The notes beneath the pieces were generated by a model. The model ran no database searches, was not told the origin of the DNA, and worked only from the letters and a program-made list of their open reading frames with translations. Shown piece by piece: positions 16,625 to 25,289 of a stretch of 64,000 bases of DNA. The translations under genes and the position numbers were made by a program. Numbering within the stretch: the stretch's first letter is position 1; the number at the start of each line of letters is the position of its first letter. The DNA is from Sandaracinus amylolyticus (GTDB lineage: Bacteria; Myxococcota_A; Polyangia; Polyangiales; Sandaracinaceae): the NCBI RefSeq assembly GCF_021631985.1, contig NZ_CP070225.1, forward strand, positions 2,728,001 to 2,792,000. Direction: 5' to 3'.

Positions 16625-18208
16625 TCATTCGGCGCCGTAGCCGCACTCGGTCACGAGCGAGGGCGGCAGGTGCCATCCGCCGAGCTCGAGCGGCTGCCAC
16701 GGATCGTCGTACGCGAGCTGGGATCGCGCGCGCAGCGCCTCGTCGAAGCGCACGCGCGCGCTCGCACAGTCACCACGCGCCGCGGCGAGCTCGGCCTCGA
16801 GCTCGAGCACGTTCGCGCGCGGTGCGCCCATCCATGCCGCGAGATCGAGCTCGCGCTCGGCGCGATCGAGATCCTCGTCGCGCCGGGTCGCCCATGCGGC
16901 AGCGAGCATCGCGGTCGAGTCCCAGGGATCGATCCGCAGCCGCGTCCATCCCGCATCGCCCGCGAGCGGCGCGTCGTCGATCGCGATCGCCGTCACGTGC
17001 TCGACCACGAAGAACGTCGCGACCAGCGCCGCACCGACCGCGAGCCCCACGATCGTACCGATGCGCGTGCGCGGCGGGGCAGGGCGGGGCCCCGGATCGC
17101 GCCCGCACGCGACGAGCCGATCGTAGAGATCGGGATGCACGCGCCGCGCACCCGTCGTCATCGGCGCGCGCGCGTCGTCGTGGATCTTCGTGAGCGCATC
17201 GGCGAGCGCCGCCGAGCCCGACGTCGATCGCGCCCGCGCATCCGCGCGCTCCTCCATGCGCCGCGCGAGGCGACGCACCAGCAAGAGCGCCGGCACCGCG
17301 ATCACGAGCGCGACCGCGATCGCGATCTGCGCACCATCGGGGTGCAGCACGCTCCCGACGCGCACGCCGGTCGTGAGCATGAAGATCAACGTGATCGCGG
17401 TCGCGAGCCGGGCGCTCGCCACCCACGGCCCTTCGCTCAGATGACCCGCTTCGTGCGCGAGCACCGCGCGCAGCTCGCTCGGCGTCAGCAGCGCCACGAT
17501 GCGATCGGTGACGATCATCGTGCGCGCCCACGGGATCGCGCCCGCGTTCGTGAGGCGCTCCGTCGGCACCCGCAGCACGGCCGCGAGCCGCACGCCCTCG
17601 GCCTCCGCCGCGGCGACCGCGATCGCGCGCACGCTCTCGGGCGCCGGGATCATCGCGCGCGTCGCCACGCTCATCGCGAGCCCACCGAACATCGCGCCGA
17701 GCGCCACGATCACGAACGCGACCGCGACGATCTCCCAGCGCACCGCGTCTCCATCGATCACCGGAAGCCGCGCCGCGAGCCCCGCCGCGACGATCGGCCC
17801 TCCGACGAACGGCACGATCCGCAGCCGCAGCGCGATCGTCTCCCGCACGTCGCGCCACGTCTGCGATCGCTCTTCGATCAGGCGACCGACGCCGCCCGCG
17901 CAGAACGCCACGATCGCGCACACCGCGCCGAAGAGCTCGCTCGCGATGTCCCCGGGCGCCGACACGAAGCGCGGCCCGAGCGCCGTGGCGCCGAGCATCC
18001 ACGCGAGCTGGATCTGCACGAGCCCCACGACGAACGCCGCCGATCGGAACGGCGCGATCGCGTGGGCTTCGTCGCGACGATCGTCGGGCAGCCGCCGCAC
18101 GAGCACGACCCACATCACCCACGCCGTCACCAGCGGCACGAGCGCGCACAGGAGCAGCGACCCGATCGGCCGGGCGAGCGCTTCTTCGATCGGGATCACA
18201 TCGCCCAT
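16625..18208 (-). CDS. M48-family membrane metalloprotease
   Basis: This 527-aa protein has several N-terminal membrane segments, then the zinc motif HEAGH (residues 252-256, within ELRAVLAHEAGHLSEG), more membrane segments, and RRMEERADARA, where the third ligand is expected. The C-terminal ~100 residues after another hydrophobic segment are TPR-like helices (RRDEDLDRAERELDLAAWMGAPR). The layout matches HtpX/Ste24-like peptidases with an added TPR tail; likely membrane-protein quality control. The ATG at 18208 (MGDVIPIEE) was chosen since upstream codons are noise and overlap the divergent methyltransferase region. Confidence 0.8.
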   Translation of the reverse strand: MGDVIPIEEALARPIGSLLLCALVPLVTAWVMWVVLVRRLPDDRRDEAHAIAPFRSAAFVVGLVQIQLAWMLGATALGPRFVSAPGDIASELFGAVCAIVAFCAGGVGRLIEERSQTWRDVRETIALRLRIVPFVGGPIVAAGLAARLPVIDGDAVRWEIVAVAFVIVALGAMFGGLAMSVATRAMIPAPESVRAIAVAAAEAEGVRLAAVLRVPTERLTNAGAIPWARTMIVTDRIVALLTPSELRAVLAHEAGHLSEGPWVASARLATAITLIFMLTTGVRVGSVLHPDGAQIAIAVALVIAVPALLLVRRLARRMEERADARARSTSGSAALADALTKIHDDARAPMTTGARRVHPDLYDRLVACGRDPGPRPAPPRTRIGTIVGLAVGAALVATFFVVEHVTAIAIDDAPLAGDAGWTRLRIDPWDSTAMLAAAWATRRDEDLDRAERELDLAAWMGAPRANVLELEAELAAARGDCASARVRFDEALRARSQLAYDDPWQPLELGGWHLPPSLVTECGYGAE

Positions 18209-18275
18209 CACGCGCTCGTCTACGGTGCCATCCCGCGAGTTGCTCGTCCGCTGGGAACGCGCTTCATTGCCGTCG

Positions 18276-19109
18276 ATGTCGCACGAGAACGCGGACGCCG
18301 CGACCGTCGAGGGCTTCGGCCAGGAGTGGAGCACCTTCGACTACGCGGAGGACACCGAAGAGCTCCGCCGCGCCTTCGGCAACTACTTCGCGGTGTTTCC
18401 GTGGCACGAGCTCCCGAGCTCGCCGGTCGGAATCGACGTCGGATGCGGCACCGGTCGTTGGGCGCGATACGTCGCACCTCGCGTGGGCCGTCTGATCTGC
18501 ATCGACGCCAGCGCGGACGCGCTCGCGGTCGCGAGGCGCAACCTGCGCGACCGCCCGAACGTCGATTGGGTGCAGGGCACGATCGAGCAGTCGTCCATCG
18601 CCGACGACAGCCTCGACTTCGCGTACTCGCTCGGCGTCCTCCACCACATCCCCGACACCGAGGGCGCGCTGCGCGCCGCCGTGCGCAAGCTGAAGCCCGG
18701 CGCGCCGATGCTCGTGTACCTCTACTACGCGCTCGACAACCGCCCGCTCGCGTTCCGCGCGCTCTGGCGCGCGAGCGACGTCGTGCGACGCAGCATCAGC
18801 CGTCTGCCGTTTCCGCTCCGGCTCGGCGCGAGCGAGGTGATCGCGCGCACCGTCTACTGGCCGCTCGCGAGAGGGGCCGCGGCCGCCGAGAAGCTCGGCG
18901 TGAACGTCTCCGGCGTCCCGCTCTCGCACTATCGCGACAAGAGCCTCTACATCATGCGGACCGACGCGCTCGATCGCTTCGGCACCCGGCTCGAGAAGCG
19001 CTACTCGCGCGCCGAGGTCGAGGCGCTCCTCCGCGACGCGGGGCTCGAGCGCATCGAGTTCCACGAGGGCGAGCCCTACTGGTGCGCCGTCGGGCGCCGC
19101 GCACGCTGA
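18276..19109 (+). CDS. Class I SAM-dependent methyltransferase
   Basis: This 277-aa protein has SAM motif I VGIDVGCGTGRWARYV around residue 52, LICIDASADAL (motif II acidic residue) and DFAYSLGVLHHIPDTEGALR (Methyltransf_11 post-motif). The C-terminal part has a basic, partly hydrophobic segment (PFPLRLGASEVIARTVYWPLA) that may contact a membrane or hydrophobic substrate. Its position next to exopolysaccharide genes would fit a sugar or lipid methyltransferase, but the substrate is unknown. The ATG at 18276 starts MSHENADAA; the frame further upstream is antisense to the protease gene. Confidence 0.85.
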   Translation: MSHENADAATVEGFGQEWSTFDYAEDTEELRRAFGNYFAVFPWHELPSSPVGIDVGCGTGRWARYVAPRVGRLICIDASADALAVARRNLRDRPNVDWVQGTIEQSSIADDSLDFAYSLGVLHHIPDTEGALRAAVRKLKPGAPMLVYLYYALDNRPLAFRALWRASDVVRRSISRLPFPLRLGASEVIARTVYWPLARGAAAAEKLGVNVSGVPLSHYRDKSLYIMRTDALDRFGTRLEKRYSRAEVEALLRDAGLERIEFHEGEPYWCAVGRRAR

Positions 19110-19892
19110 TCAAGCGTCCGCGAAGGTCGCGATCACCGGTGCGTGATCGGAGGGCTGCTTCCCCTTGCGCTCCTCGCGATCGATCCGCACCTCGACGAGC
19201 CGCTTCGCGAGGGGCTCCGTCACGTCGACGTGATCGATCCGCAGCCCGTCGTTCTTCGGGAACCCGAGCATCTGGTAGTCCCAGTAGCTGTAGAGGTTCC
19301 CTTCGTCGGGCCTCAGCCGCCGCAGCGAGTCGACCAGACCGATCGCGCGGATCCGCTGCAGCGCGTCACGCGCGTCGGGCCGGCAGAGCACCGTGTCGGC
19401 CCACTTCTCGACGTTCTTCACGTCGAGATCGGTCGGCGCGACGTTGAAGTCGCCGCACAGCGCGAGGGGCTCGTCCGCCGCGTGCTCGGCGCGCAGCTTC
19501 TTCTCGAGCCGCGCCATCCAAGCGAGCTTGAACGTGTACTTGTCCGAGTCGGGCGTCCCGCCGTTCGGGAAGTACGCCGAGTACACGCGGATGCCGTGCA
19601 CACGCGCCGAGATCAGCCGCGCATGCCCGTCCTCGTCGCCGTCGCCCATCCCGCGCCGCACGTCGTCGGGCTCGGTGCGGCTCAGGATCGCCACACCGTT
19701 GTAGGATTTCTGTCCCAACACTGCGGCGTGGTATCCCGCGGCCCTGACCTCGTCCCACGGGAACTTCGCCTCTTCGAGCTTCAGCTCCTGGAGACACAGC
19801 ACGTCGGGCTCGTGCCGTGCGAGCAGCGCCAGCAGACGATCGTGGCGAGCCCGGATCGAGTTCACGTTCCAGGTGATGATCTTGATAGGCAC
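19110..19892 (-). CDS. xthA: Exodeoxyribonuclease III (AP endonuclease)
   Basis: This 260-aa protein repairs abasic sites and degrades DNA 3'-5'. All endonuclease/exonuclease/phosphatase motifs are present: ITWNVNSIRAR, CLQELKLEEAKFP (metal Glu), YFPNGG, GDFNVAPTDLDV, SYWDYQ, LRIDHVDV and SDHAPVIATF (catalytic His). GTG at 19892 (GTGCCTATCAAG) was chosen because it gives the normal N-terminus MPIKIITWNVNS; longer frames upstream overlap the exopolysaccharide promoter. The stop codon abuts that of the methyltransferase. Confidence 0.96.
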   Translation of the reverse strand: MPIKIITWNVNSIRARHDRLLALLARHEPDVLCLQELKLEEAKFPWDEVRAAGYHAAVLGQKSYNGVAILSRTEPDDVRRGMGDGDEDGHARLISARVHGIRVYSAYFPNGGTPDSDKYTFKLAWMARLEKKLRAEHAADEPLALCGDFNVAPTDLDVKNVEKWADTVLCRPDARDALQRIRAIGLVDSLRRLRPDEGNLYSYWDYQMLGFPKNDGLRIDHVDVTEPLAKRLVEVRIDREERKGKQPSDHAPVIATFADA

Positions 19893-20004
19893 CGGCCGGG
19901 TACTACCTCGGCGCTCGTCGGTGGGGAAGAGCGGGCGCTGAACGTGCGGAGCGGGCGCCGCAACGAGTGGTGCAGGAGCCGGAAAATGCGCGGATTCCGT
20001 CGCG

Positions 20005-20033
20005 TTGACGAAGCAGAGGGCCGCCGATATAGT
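20005..20033 (+). promoter_or_regulatory. Strong sigma-70 promoter of the exopolysaccharide operon
   Basis: TTGACG (20005-20010), exactly 17 nt, then TATAGT (20028-20033): ten of twelve consensus bases in a 70% GC background. The predicted start near 20040 lies just before a palindrome and the first gene of the locus. Confidence 0.8.
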
Positions 20034-20040
20034 CGCGGCA

Positions 20041-20054
20041 CCTCTGATCAGAGG
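20041..20054 (+). promoter_or_regulatory. Perfect 14-bp palindrome at the transcription start, overlapping the Shine-Dalgarno
   Basis: CCTCTGATCAGAGG is self-complementary and sits at about +1 to +15 of the predicted promoter. Its right arm overlaps GAGGAGG, the ribosome binding site for the ATG at 20064. It could be a repressor operator or a small hairpin masking the ribosome binding site. Confidence 0.6.
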
Positions 20055-20063
20055 AGGGGTGGG

Positions 20064-20657
20064 ATGCGTCTTGGCCGCGGCAGTCTGCTCGCGCTGATCC
20101 TGACAGGAGCCCTCGGTGGCATCGGATTCGTCGCAGCGCAGGACGCGGCGACAGGCGAGGAGACGGGCACGGACGAAACCGGTGAGATCGCGGCGCGTCG
20201 TCGCGCGGATCTCAGCCCCGCCGAGCAGATCGCCGAGGCGCAGCGCATCCAGGAGCGCGGCACGACGCTGAGCCGTCGCGTCGGCTCGATGCTGGACGAG
20301 GCGCGCCGCGAGGGCGACGTCATCCGCGTCACCTGCCTCGACGACAAGCTCACGCAGATCAACGCGCACCGCCGCACGCTCACCGATCGCGTCGAGTCGC
20401 TCCAGACCGCGACCCAGGTCGGCGACGAAGGCCGCCGCAACCACGAGTTCACGGTCATCTCGGTGCTCTCGCAGAACCTCGACCAGCTCGAGCGCGCCGC
20501 GAGTGAGTGCATCGGCCAGGACATCTACGAGACGGGCGCGACCCGAATCACGACCACGATCGACCCTGCAGCGCCCGACGAGGATCCGACCGCGATCCCC
20601 GAGGTGCCGGAGGCCGACGTGCCGTTCATCCCGCCGCCTGCCAGCCCCACGATCTGA
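20064..20657 (+). CDS. Secreted/periplasmic protein of unknown function, first gene of the exopolysaccharide locus
   Basis: This 197-aa protein has a signal peptide (MRLGRGSLLALILTGALGGI...AAQ, cleavage near residue 26). A predicted helical, coiled-coil-prone region follows (LSPAEQIAEAQRIQERGTTLSRRVGSMLDEARREGD...), with two Cys (CLDDKL and ECIGQDIYE), then a Pro/Asp-rich C-terminus. I do not recognise a family with a known role. Its position before the beta-barrel and OPX genes suggests a periplasmic accessory of polysaccharide export. The start is set by GAGGAGG at 20051-20057. Confidence 0.75.
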   Translation: MRLGRGSLLALILTGALGGIGFVAAQDAATGEETGTDETGEIAARRRADLSPAEQIAEAQRIQERGTTLSRRVGSMLDEARREGDVIRVTCLDDKLTQINAHRRTLTDRVESLQTATQVGDEGRRNHEFTVISVLSQNLDQLERAASECIGQDIYETGATRITTTIDPAAPDEDPTAIPEVPEADVPFIPPPASPTI

Positions 20658-20659
20658 TA

Positions 20660-20700
20660 CCGCCTACCGAGGCACGCACCCGCCTATTCGAGGCACGCAC
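20660..20700 (+). repeat. Two 20-21-bp direct repeats before the beta-barrel gene
   Basis: CCGCCTACC-GAGGCACGCAC (20660-20679) is followed immediately by CCGCCTATTC-GAGGCACGCAC (20680-20700). The units share two blocks (7 and 11 nt) and repeat at two helical turns. This is typical of a regulator binding two sites on one DNA face, 43 bp before the ATG of the barrel gene. Confidence 0.6.
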
Positions 20701-20742
20701 TGAGGGGTCGGCAGTTTCGTTGCCCCGACGGAGCCCCGCCGG

Positions 20743-22101
20743 ATGAATCTTCGACAGATTGGCTTTGCCCTCGCGATCGCCGCGCTCGTGATCGCATCCA
20801 CCGCGAGGACAGCCGCAGCGCAGGGATGGCTCGAGGACCGCGATCGCGCCGAGGGTCCAGGTATCCGCCTCGGTGACTTCGAGCTGCACCCCGGCATCGG
20901 CCTCGAGGTCGGGTGGGACTCGAACGTGTACTACACGAGCGACGATCCCGCGCCGGGCCTGCCGCAGCGCGTCGACAGCGCGATCCTCCGTGTCACGCCC
21001 CACCTGCTCTTCTCGACGCTCGGTGCGGAGCGTCGCGCGGAGGGCGAAGGCGCGCCCAGCGAGCCGCCGGTCATCCAGTTCCGAGGCGGGCTCTCCGCGT
21101 CGTACTACGAGTTCTTCGCGGACGAGCGTCGACGCAACGTCGCGATCGACATCGGACTGAACCTGTCGATCCTCCAGGGACGCCCGGTCTCGTTCACGAT
21201 CTACAACCAGTTCGGCCGCTCGATCAGGCCGTTCACCGAGAACACGTCGAACGTCTCGTACGCCCGGATCCGCGAGGACGCTGGGCTCCAGGTGATGTTC
21301 TCGACGCCGGGCCAGATCCTCCAGGTCGGCGTCGGCTACGACTTCGGGCTCGACTTCTTCGAGGACGACCAGCTCCAGTACGGCAACTCGTTCAACCACG
21401 CGATCACGCTGAGCGAGTCGTTCCGGTTCCTGCCGCAGACCGCGCTGGTCCACACGACCAGCGTGATCATCCGCGACTACTACCAGCCCCCCGGCGCTGG
21501 AAGCGATCGCCCGGCGCAGCTCGACAGCGTCCGTCTGAGCTCGATGCTCGGTGTGAACGGCGCCATCACGAACGAGATCTCGTTCATGGTGCAGGGCGGC
21601 TACGGCGCCGGGTTCTTCGAGAGCATCGGGACGACGTACGATCAGGACTACGATACGTTCCTGGCTCGTGCCGAGCTCCGGTGGCGCCCGATGGAGGCGT
21701 TCCGGCTGAGCTTCGGATACGACCGCAGCGTGCACCCGTCGTTCGTGGGCAACTACTACTCGCAGGACCGCGGGTACATCAACACGCAGATGATGTTCGG
21801 CGGCGCGTTCCTGCTCGGCGCCGATCTGAGCCTCGCGTACTACGACTTCGGGCAGATCGTGGCGCCCGATGGCGTGACGCCGATCGGCAACTCCACGGAG
21901 CGCAGCGACGTGCGGTTCATCGGATCGATCTTCGCGGAGTATCGCTTCACGGAGTGGCTCGGGGTGAACGGTACCTTCCGGTACACCGGCAGCTTCACGG
22001 ACTTCGCGTACGACGTCCCGGTCGGTGGTGGTGCAGTCGCTCTCGATCCGGCGCAGTACAACAAGATCGAGCTGTGGCTCGGAGTGCGGGTCTTCTACTG
22101 A
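20743..22101 (+). CDS. Outer-membrane beta-barrel porin of polysaccharide export (EpsX-like)
   Basis: This 452-aa protein has a signal peptide (MNLRQIGFALAIAALVIAST...AAAQ). The mature part alternates short beta-strands rich in aromatic residues with polar turns (FELHPGIGLEVGWDSNVYYTSDD, QFRGGLSASYYEFFADE, RLSFGYDRSVHPSFVGNYYSQDRGY) and ends in ELWLGVRVFY with a C-terminal aromatic, typical of Bam-inserted barrels. It is followed by an OPX lipoprotein too short to span the outer membrane. Myxococcus xanthus EpsX/EpsY form such a composite OPX/beta-barrel translocon. Family assignment is by architecture and context. Confidence 0.8.
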   Translation: MNLRQIGFALAIAALVIASTARTAAAQGWLEDRDRAEGPGIRLGDFELHPGIGLEVGWDSNVYYTSDDPAPGLPQRVDSAILRVTPHLLFSTLGAERRAEGEGAPSEPPVIQFRGGLSASYYEFFADERRRNVAIDIGLNLSILQGRPVSFTIYNQFGRSIRPFTENTSNVSYARIREDAGLQVMFSTPGQILQVGVGYDFGLDFFEDDQLQYGNSFNHAITLSESFRFLPQTALVHTTSVIIRDYYQPPGAGSDRPAQLDSVRLSSMLGVNGAITNEISFMVQGGYGAGFFESIGTTYDQDYDTFLARAELRWRPMEAFRLSFGYDRSVHPSFVGNYYSQDRGYINTQMMFGGAFLLGADLSLAYYDFGQIVAPDGVTPIGNSTERSDVRFIGSIFAEYRFTEWLGVNGTFRYTGSFTDFAYDVPVGGGAVALDPAQYNKIELWLGVRVFY

Positions 22102-22152
22102 TCCTGCCGCTCGGCGGATCCGCGCTCCGGCCCTGAACAGATCTTCGTTCCG

Positions 22153-22755
22153 ATGCATCTTTCGGGCTCGATGCGTTCGTTCGCGTTCGTCGCGGTTTGC
22201 CTCTTCACGGCGTCGTGCGGCCCCTCCGGCCGGATCGAGCGGCCGCCGACCAGCGGTGAAGAGGACACGACGCTCGGGGCCAGCGACGTGTTCGACGTGC
22301 GCGTCTTCGGCGAGGAAGAGCTCTCCGGGACGTACCGTGTCGCGCAGGACGGCACGATCGACTACCCGTTCATCGGACGGATGGAGGTCGCGGGGCTCGA
22401 GCCCTACGAGATCGCCGATCTGGTCGAGGGTCGGCTGCGCGACGACGGATACCTCGTGAACCCGCAGGTCTCCGTGTTCGTGCAGGAGTACAACTCCAAG
22501 CGGATCTCGGTGCTGGGCGCGGTGCGGAACCCGGGGAGCTTCCCGATGCAGAGCGGCCTGACCGTCGTGCAGGCGATCAGCCTCGCCGGTGGCTTCACCA
22601 GCCTCGCCAACCGCGATGGCACGACGGTGTCCAGGCGCGTCAGCGGCGAGACTCGCCGGTTCGCGGTTCCCGTCGACGCCATCACGTCGGGGCGCGAGGG
22701 AGACTTCGCGGTCCAGGCGCAAGACATCATCTACGTCCCGGAGCGCATCTTCTGA
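22153..22755 (+). CDS. Short OPX (Wza-like) polysaccharide export lipoprotein (EpsY-like)
   Basis: This 200-aa lipoprotein has signal sequence and lipobox TASC (Cys22). The Poly_export domain is visible as LGASDVFDVRVFGEEELSGTYRVAQDGTIDYPFIGRMEVAGL, followed by an SLBB domain (KRISVLGAVRNPGSFPMQSGLTVVQAISLAGG). It is about half the length of Wza and lacks the C-terminal amphipathic helix that crosses the outer membrane, so it needs the neighbouring barrel as the pore. The ATG at 22153 is used; ATG at 22171 (MRSFAF) is also possible. Confidence 0.9.
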   Translation: MHLSGSMRSFAFVAVCLFTASCGPSGRIERPPTSGEEDTTLGASDVFDVRVFGEEELSGTYRVAQDGTIDYPFIGRMEVAGLEPYEIADLVEGRLRDDGYLVNPQVSVFVQEYNSKRISVLGAVRNPGSFPMQSGLTVVQAISLAGGFTSLANRDGTTVSRRVSGETRRFAVPVDAITSGREGDFAVQAQDIIYVPERIF

Positions 22756-22762
22756 GGCTCGC

Positions 22763-25216
22763 GTGGGGCGCCCCTCGGACCCGCGCATGCGCTCTCGGAA
22801 CGACCGCGGACGGCGCGAGCGCGTCGCCCTGGCAGCGATCGCCGGTCTGATCGTCGTCGCGCCCGAGCTCATGGGCGGGGCGACGCCGTGGGCGCTCCTC
22901 GCGATCGTGTTGCTCGCGGGCGCTGCGGCATCGACCGGGGTTTGGTTGCTCGCTGCGACCTCGAGCGGGTCGTTCGTCGTGCCTCGCGGGGTCGCGATCG
23001 CGGTCGCCGCCGCACTCTCGCTCACCGTCCTGCAGGCGGTGCCGCTCCCGACCGCGTTCTCCGATCGCTTCTCGCCCGAGGGCGTCGACGCGCGCGCGTC
23101 GATCGCAGCCCTCGGAATGGGTGTCCCTTCGTGGTGGCCGCTCTCCGCGTCGGAGATCGCCACCCGGTCGCAGGTCCTCGTCGGGCTCGCGATCCTCTGC
23201 GCATTCTCGAGCGCCACCATCCTCTGCAGTCGCGGGCAGCGTGAGTGGATCGTTCGGTTGGGAGCGACGTCGACGCTGCTCGTGGCGCTCGTGTCGCTCG
23301 CGCACGTCACGCTCGATCTCAGGGCGCCGTTCGGGGTGTTCCCGGAGCCGTGGTGGAACACCCCGCTGATCGGGCCGCTGCTCAATCCGAACCATCTCTC
23401 CGGGTTCGTCGCGATGGGCGTGCCGCTCTCGCTCGCCGCGGGCCTCGATGCGCGCGCACGGCCGGCGCGGATCGGCTGGTTCGTCTCCGCCGCGATCAGT
23501 GCTGGCGTTGCCGTGGTCTGCGCATCTCGTGGCGGGATCGCGTCGCTCGTGGTCGGGGTCCTCACGCTCGCCGTGCTCATGTTCGCCCGACGGCGCGCGC
23601 TCTCTCGGCGTGTCGTCCTCGCATCGCTCGGCGGCCTCGCGGTCCTCGCGATGGCAGCGGTGGTCGGTGTCGCGCTGGTGCTCGACTGGGTGCGCCACGA
23701 GGTGGAGCGGGGCTCGTACGAGAAGCTCCGACTGGCATCGCGCGGCCTCGAGCTCGCGCTGACGCACCCGTGGCTCGGGGTCGGGCGCGGCGCGTTCAGC
23801 GCTGCCTTCGTACGGCTCTTCGGCACCGACGAGCGCATCGATCACCCCGAGAACATCGTCGTCCAATGGACTAGTGAGTGGGGCCTGATCGTCGGCGTCG
23901 CGCTGCTCGTCACACTCGCGGCCGCCTGGGCTCGAGGGGCGCTCGCGGCGCGCTCCCCGGCACAGATGGGCGCGCTCGCATCGGTCGCGTCCATCGCGAC
24001 ACACGATCTCGTCGACTTCGCGCTCGAGATGCCGGGCATCGCGATGGTCGCGACGACCGCGCTCGCGGCGGCGATTGCGCCGTCTGCGCGCCGCGAGGAG
24101 GCCGACGTCTCGGTCGCGATCTCGTCGCGGACGCTCGGTGCGCTCGCCGCCGCGACGCTCGTCGGTGTCCTCGCGCTCGGTCCGAGCATCGTCTCGCTCG
24201 ATCAACGCCTGCTCCAGAGCGAGCTCGTGAGCGCGCTCCGTCGTGGCGACTTCGAGAGCTTCGATGCGCGGATCGCCGACGCGGTCCGCGCCCATCCCAG
24301 CGAGCCCGTGTTCACGCTGCTCGGCGCGCATGCCGCCGCGCGGCGCGGCGACGAGCGGGTGGCGCTCTGGCTCAACCAGACGATGCGTCTCGCGCCGGGC
24401 TGGCACGAGCCGCATCGGATCGCCGCTCGGTGGCTGACGCGAAGGCGCGCGTTCGAGCAGGCGTGGCTCGAGGTGCGCGAGGTACGCGATCGGCTCCCGG
24501 CCGTGGCCCCGCGGGTCGGTTGTGACGTGCTCGCCGCGAGACCTGACCCGTCGGTCGCCATCCGCGTGCTGGGAGATGATTCCGCGCTCCTCGATGCCCT
24601 CGCGGCTTGTCCGGGGCTCCCGGACGGGGTCGTGTCGCAGCTGGACGATGCGCTGGTCGCGTCGGGGCTCGAGGGCCCCCACGTGCGTCGCGCTCGGCGG
24701 GCGATTGCCGATGGGCGGGCAGCCGACGCAATCCGCGAGCTCGAAGGACTCTCCGGCCCCCCTGGCCAGCAAGTGACCTTCGTCCGCGCGGACGCGCTCC
24801 TCGCGCTCCACCGGGCCGCGGAAGCGGCCACGGTGCTCGAGCAGCTCGGAGTGCGTCCCGAGGGCGAGGACGAGCGGCTGCGCCGGCTCGCCGAGGCCCG
24901 CGCCGCGGCAGGCGACGCCGACGGGATGCGCGACGCAGTCCGAGATCTGGTGGCGAGCGCCTCGGGCGCGCCGGCTCGAGTGGCCGCGGCCCGGATGGTG
25001 CTCGCGCGCCTCGAACGCCAGCTCGGGAACGACGGCCGCGCGCTCCGTGCGCTCGAGGAGGCGCACCGCGCCGATCCCAGCTCGCGGGCGCTCGACCAGA
25101 TCGCGAGCCTCTCGGACGAGATGGGAGACATCGCGCGAGCGCGCCGCGCGCGCATGGAGATCTGTCGGCGCGATGGGAGCACCAGCGCCGCCTGTGCTCG
25201 GCCCGGAATCGAATGA
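22763..25216 (+). CDS. O-antigen ligase/Wzy-type polymerase with C-terminal TPR region
   Basis: This 817-aa protein has an N-terminal half with about a dozen membrane segments and a Wzy_C-like core. The periplasmic loop motif PWWNTPLIGPLLNPNHLSGFVAMGVPLSLA and the later LELALTHPWLGVGRGAFSAAFVRLF are typical of O-antigen ligase/polymerase-like proteins. After the last membrane segment (about residue 480) come about 330 residues of TPR-like helices, probably periplasmic. GTG at 22763 was preferred over ATG at 22787 because GAGG (22754-22757) is well placed. It could polymerise the repeat unit (Wzy) or ligate glycan. Confidence 0.8.
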   Translation: MGRPSDPRMRSRNDRGRRERVALAAIAGLIVVAPELMGGATPWALLAIVLLAGAAASTGVWLLAATSSGSFVVPRGVAIAVAAALSLTVLQAVPLPTAFSDRFSPEGVDARASIAALGMGVPSWWPLSASEIATRSQVLVGLAILCAFSSATILCSRGQREWIVRLGATSTLLVALVSLAHVTLDLRAPFGVFPEPWWNTPLIGPLLNPNHLSGFVAMGVPLSLAAGLDARARPARIGWFVSAAISAGVAVVCASRGGIASLVVGVLTLAVLMFARRRALSRRVVLASLGGLAVLAMAAVVGVALVLDWVRHEVERGSYEKLRLASRGLELALTHPWLGVGRGAFSAAFVRLFGTDERIDHPENIVVQWTSEWGLIVGVALLVTLAAAWARGALAARSPAQMGALASVASIATHDLVDFALEMPGIAMVATTALAAAIAPSARREEADVSVAISSRTLGALAAATLVGVLALGPSIVSLDQRLLQSELVSALRRGDFESFDARIADAVRAHPSEPVFTLLGAHAAARRGDERVALWLNQTMRLAPGWHEPHRIAARWLTRRRAFEQAWLEVREVRDRLPAVAPRVGCDVLAARPDPSVAIRVLGDDSALLDALAACPGLPDGVVSQLDDALVASGLEGPHVRRARRAIADGRAADAIRELEGLSGPPGQQVTFVRADALLALHRAAEAATVLEQLGVRPEGEDERLRRLAEARAAAGDADGMRDAVRDLVASASGAPARVAAARMVLARLERQLGNDGRALRALEEAHRADPSSRALDQIASLSDEMGDIARARRARMEICRRDGSTSAACARPGIE

Positions 25217-25289
25217 TCCCCGAGATTCCCGCAACTCAGGGTTGCTTGACTCGTGTCTCGAACGAGAACACCTTCGCCGCCGGTCGCGG

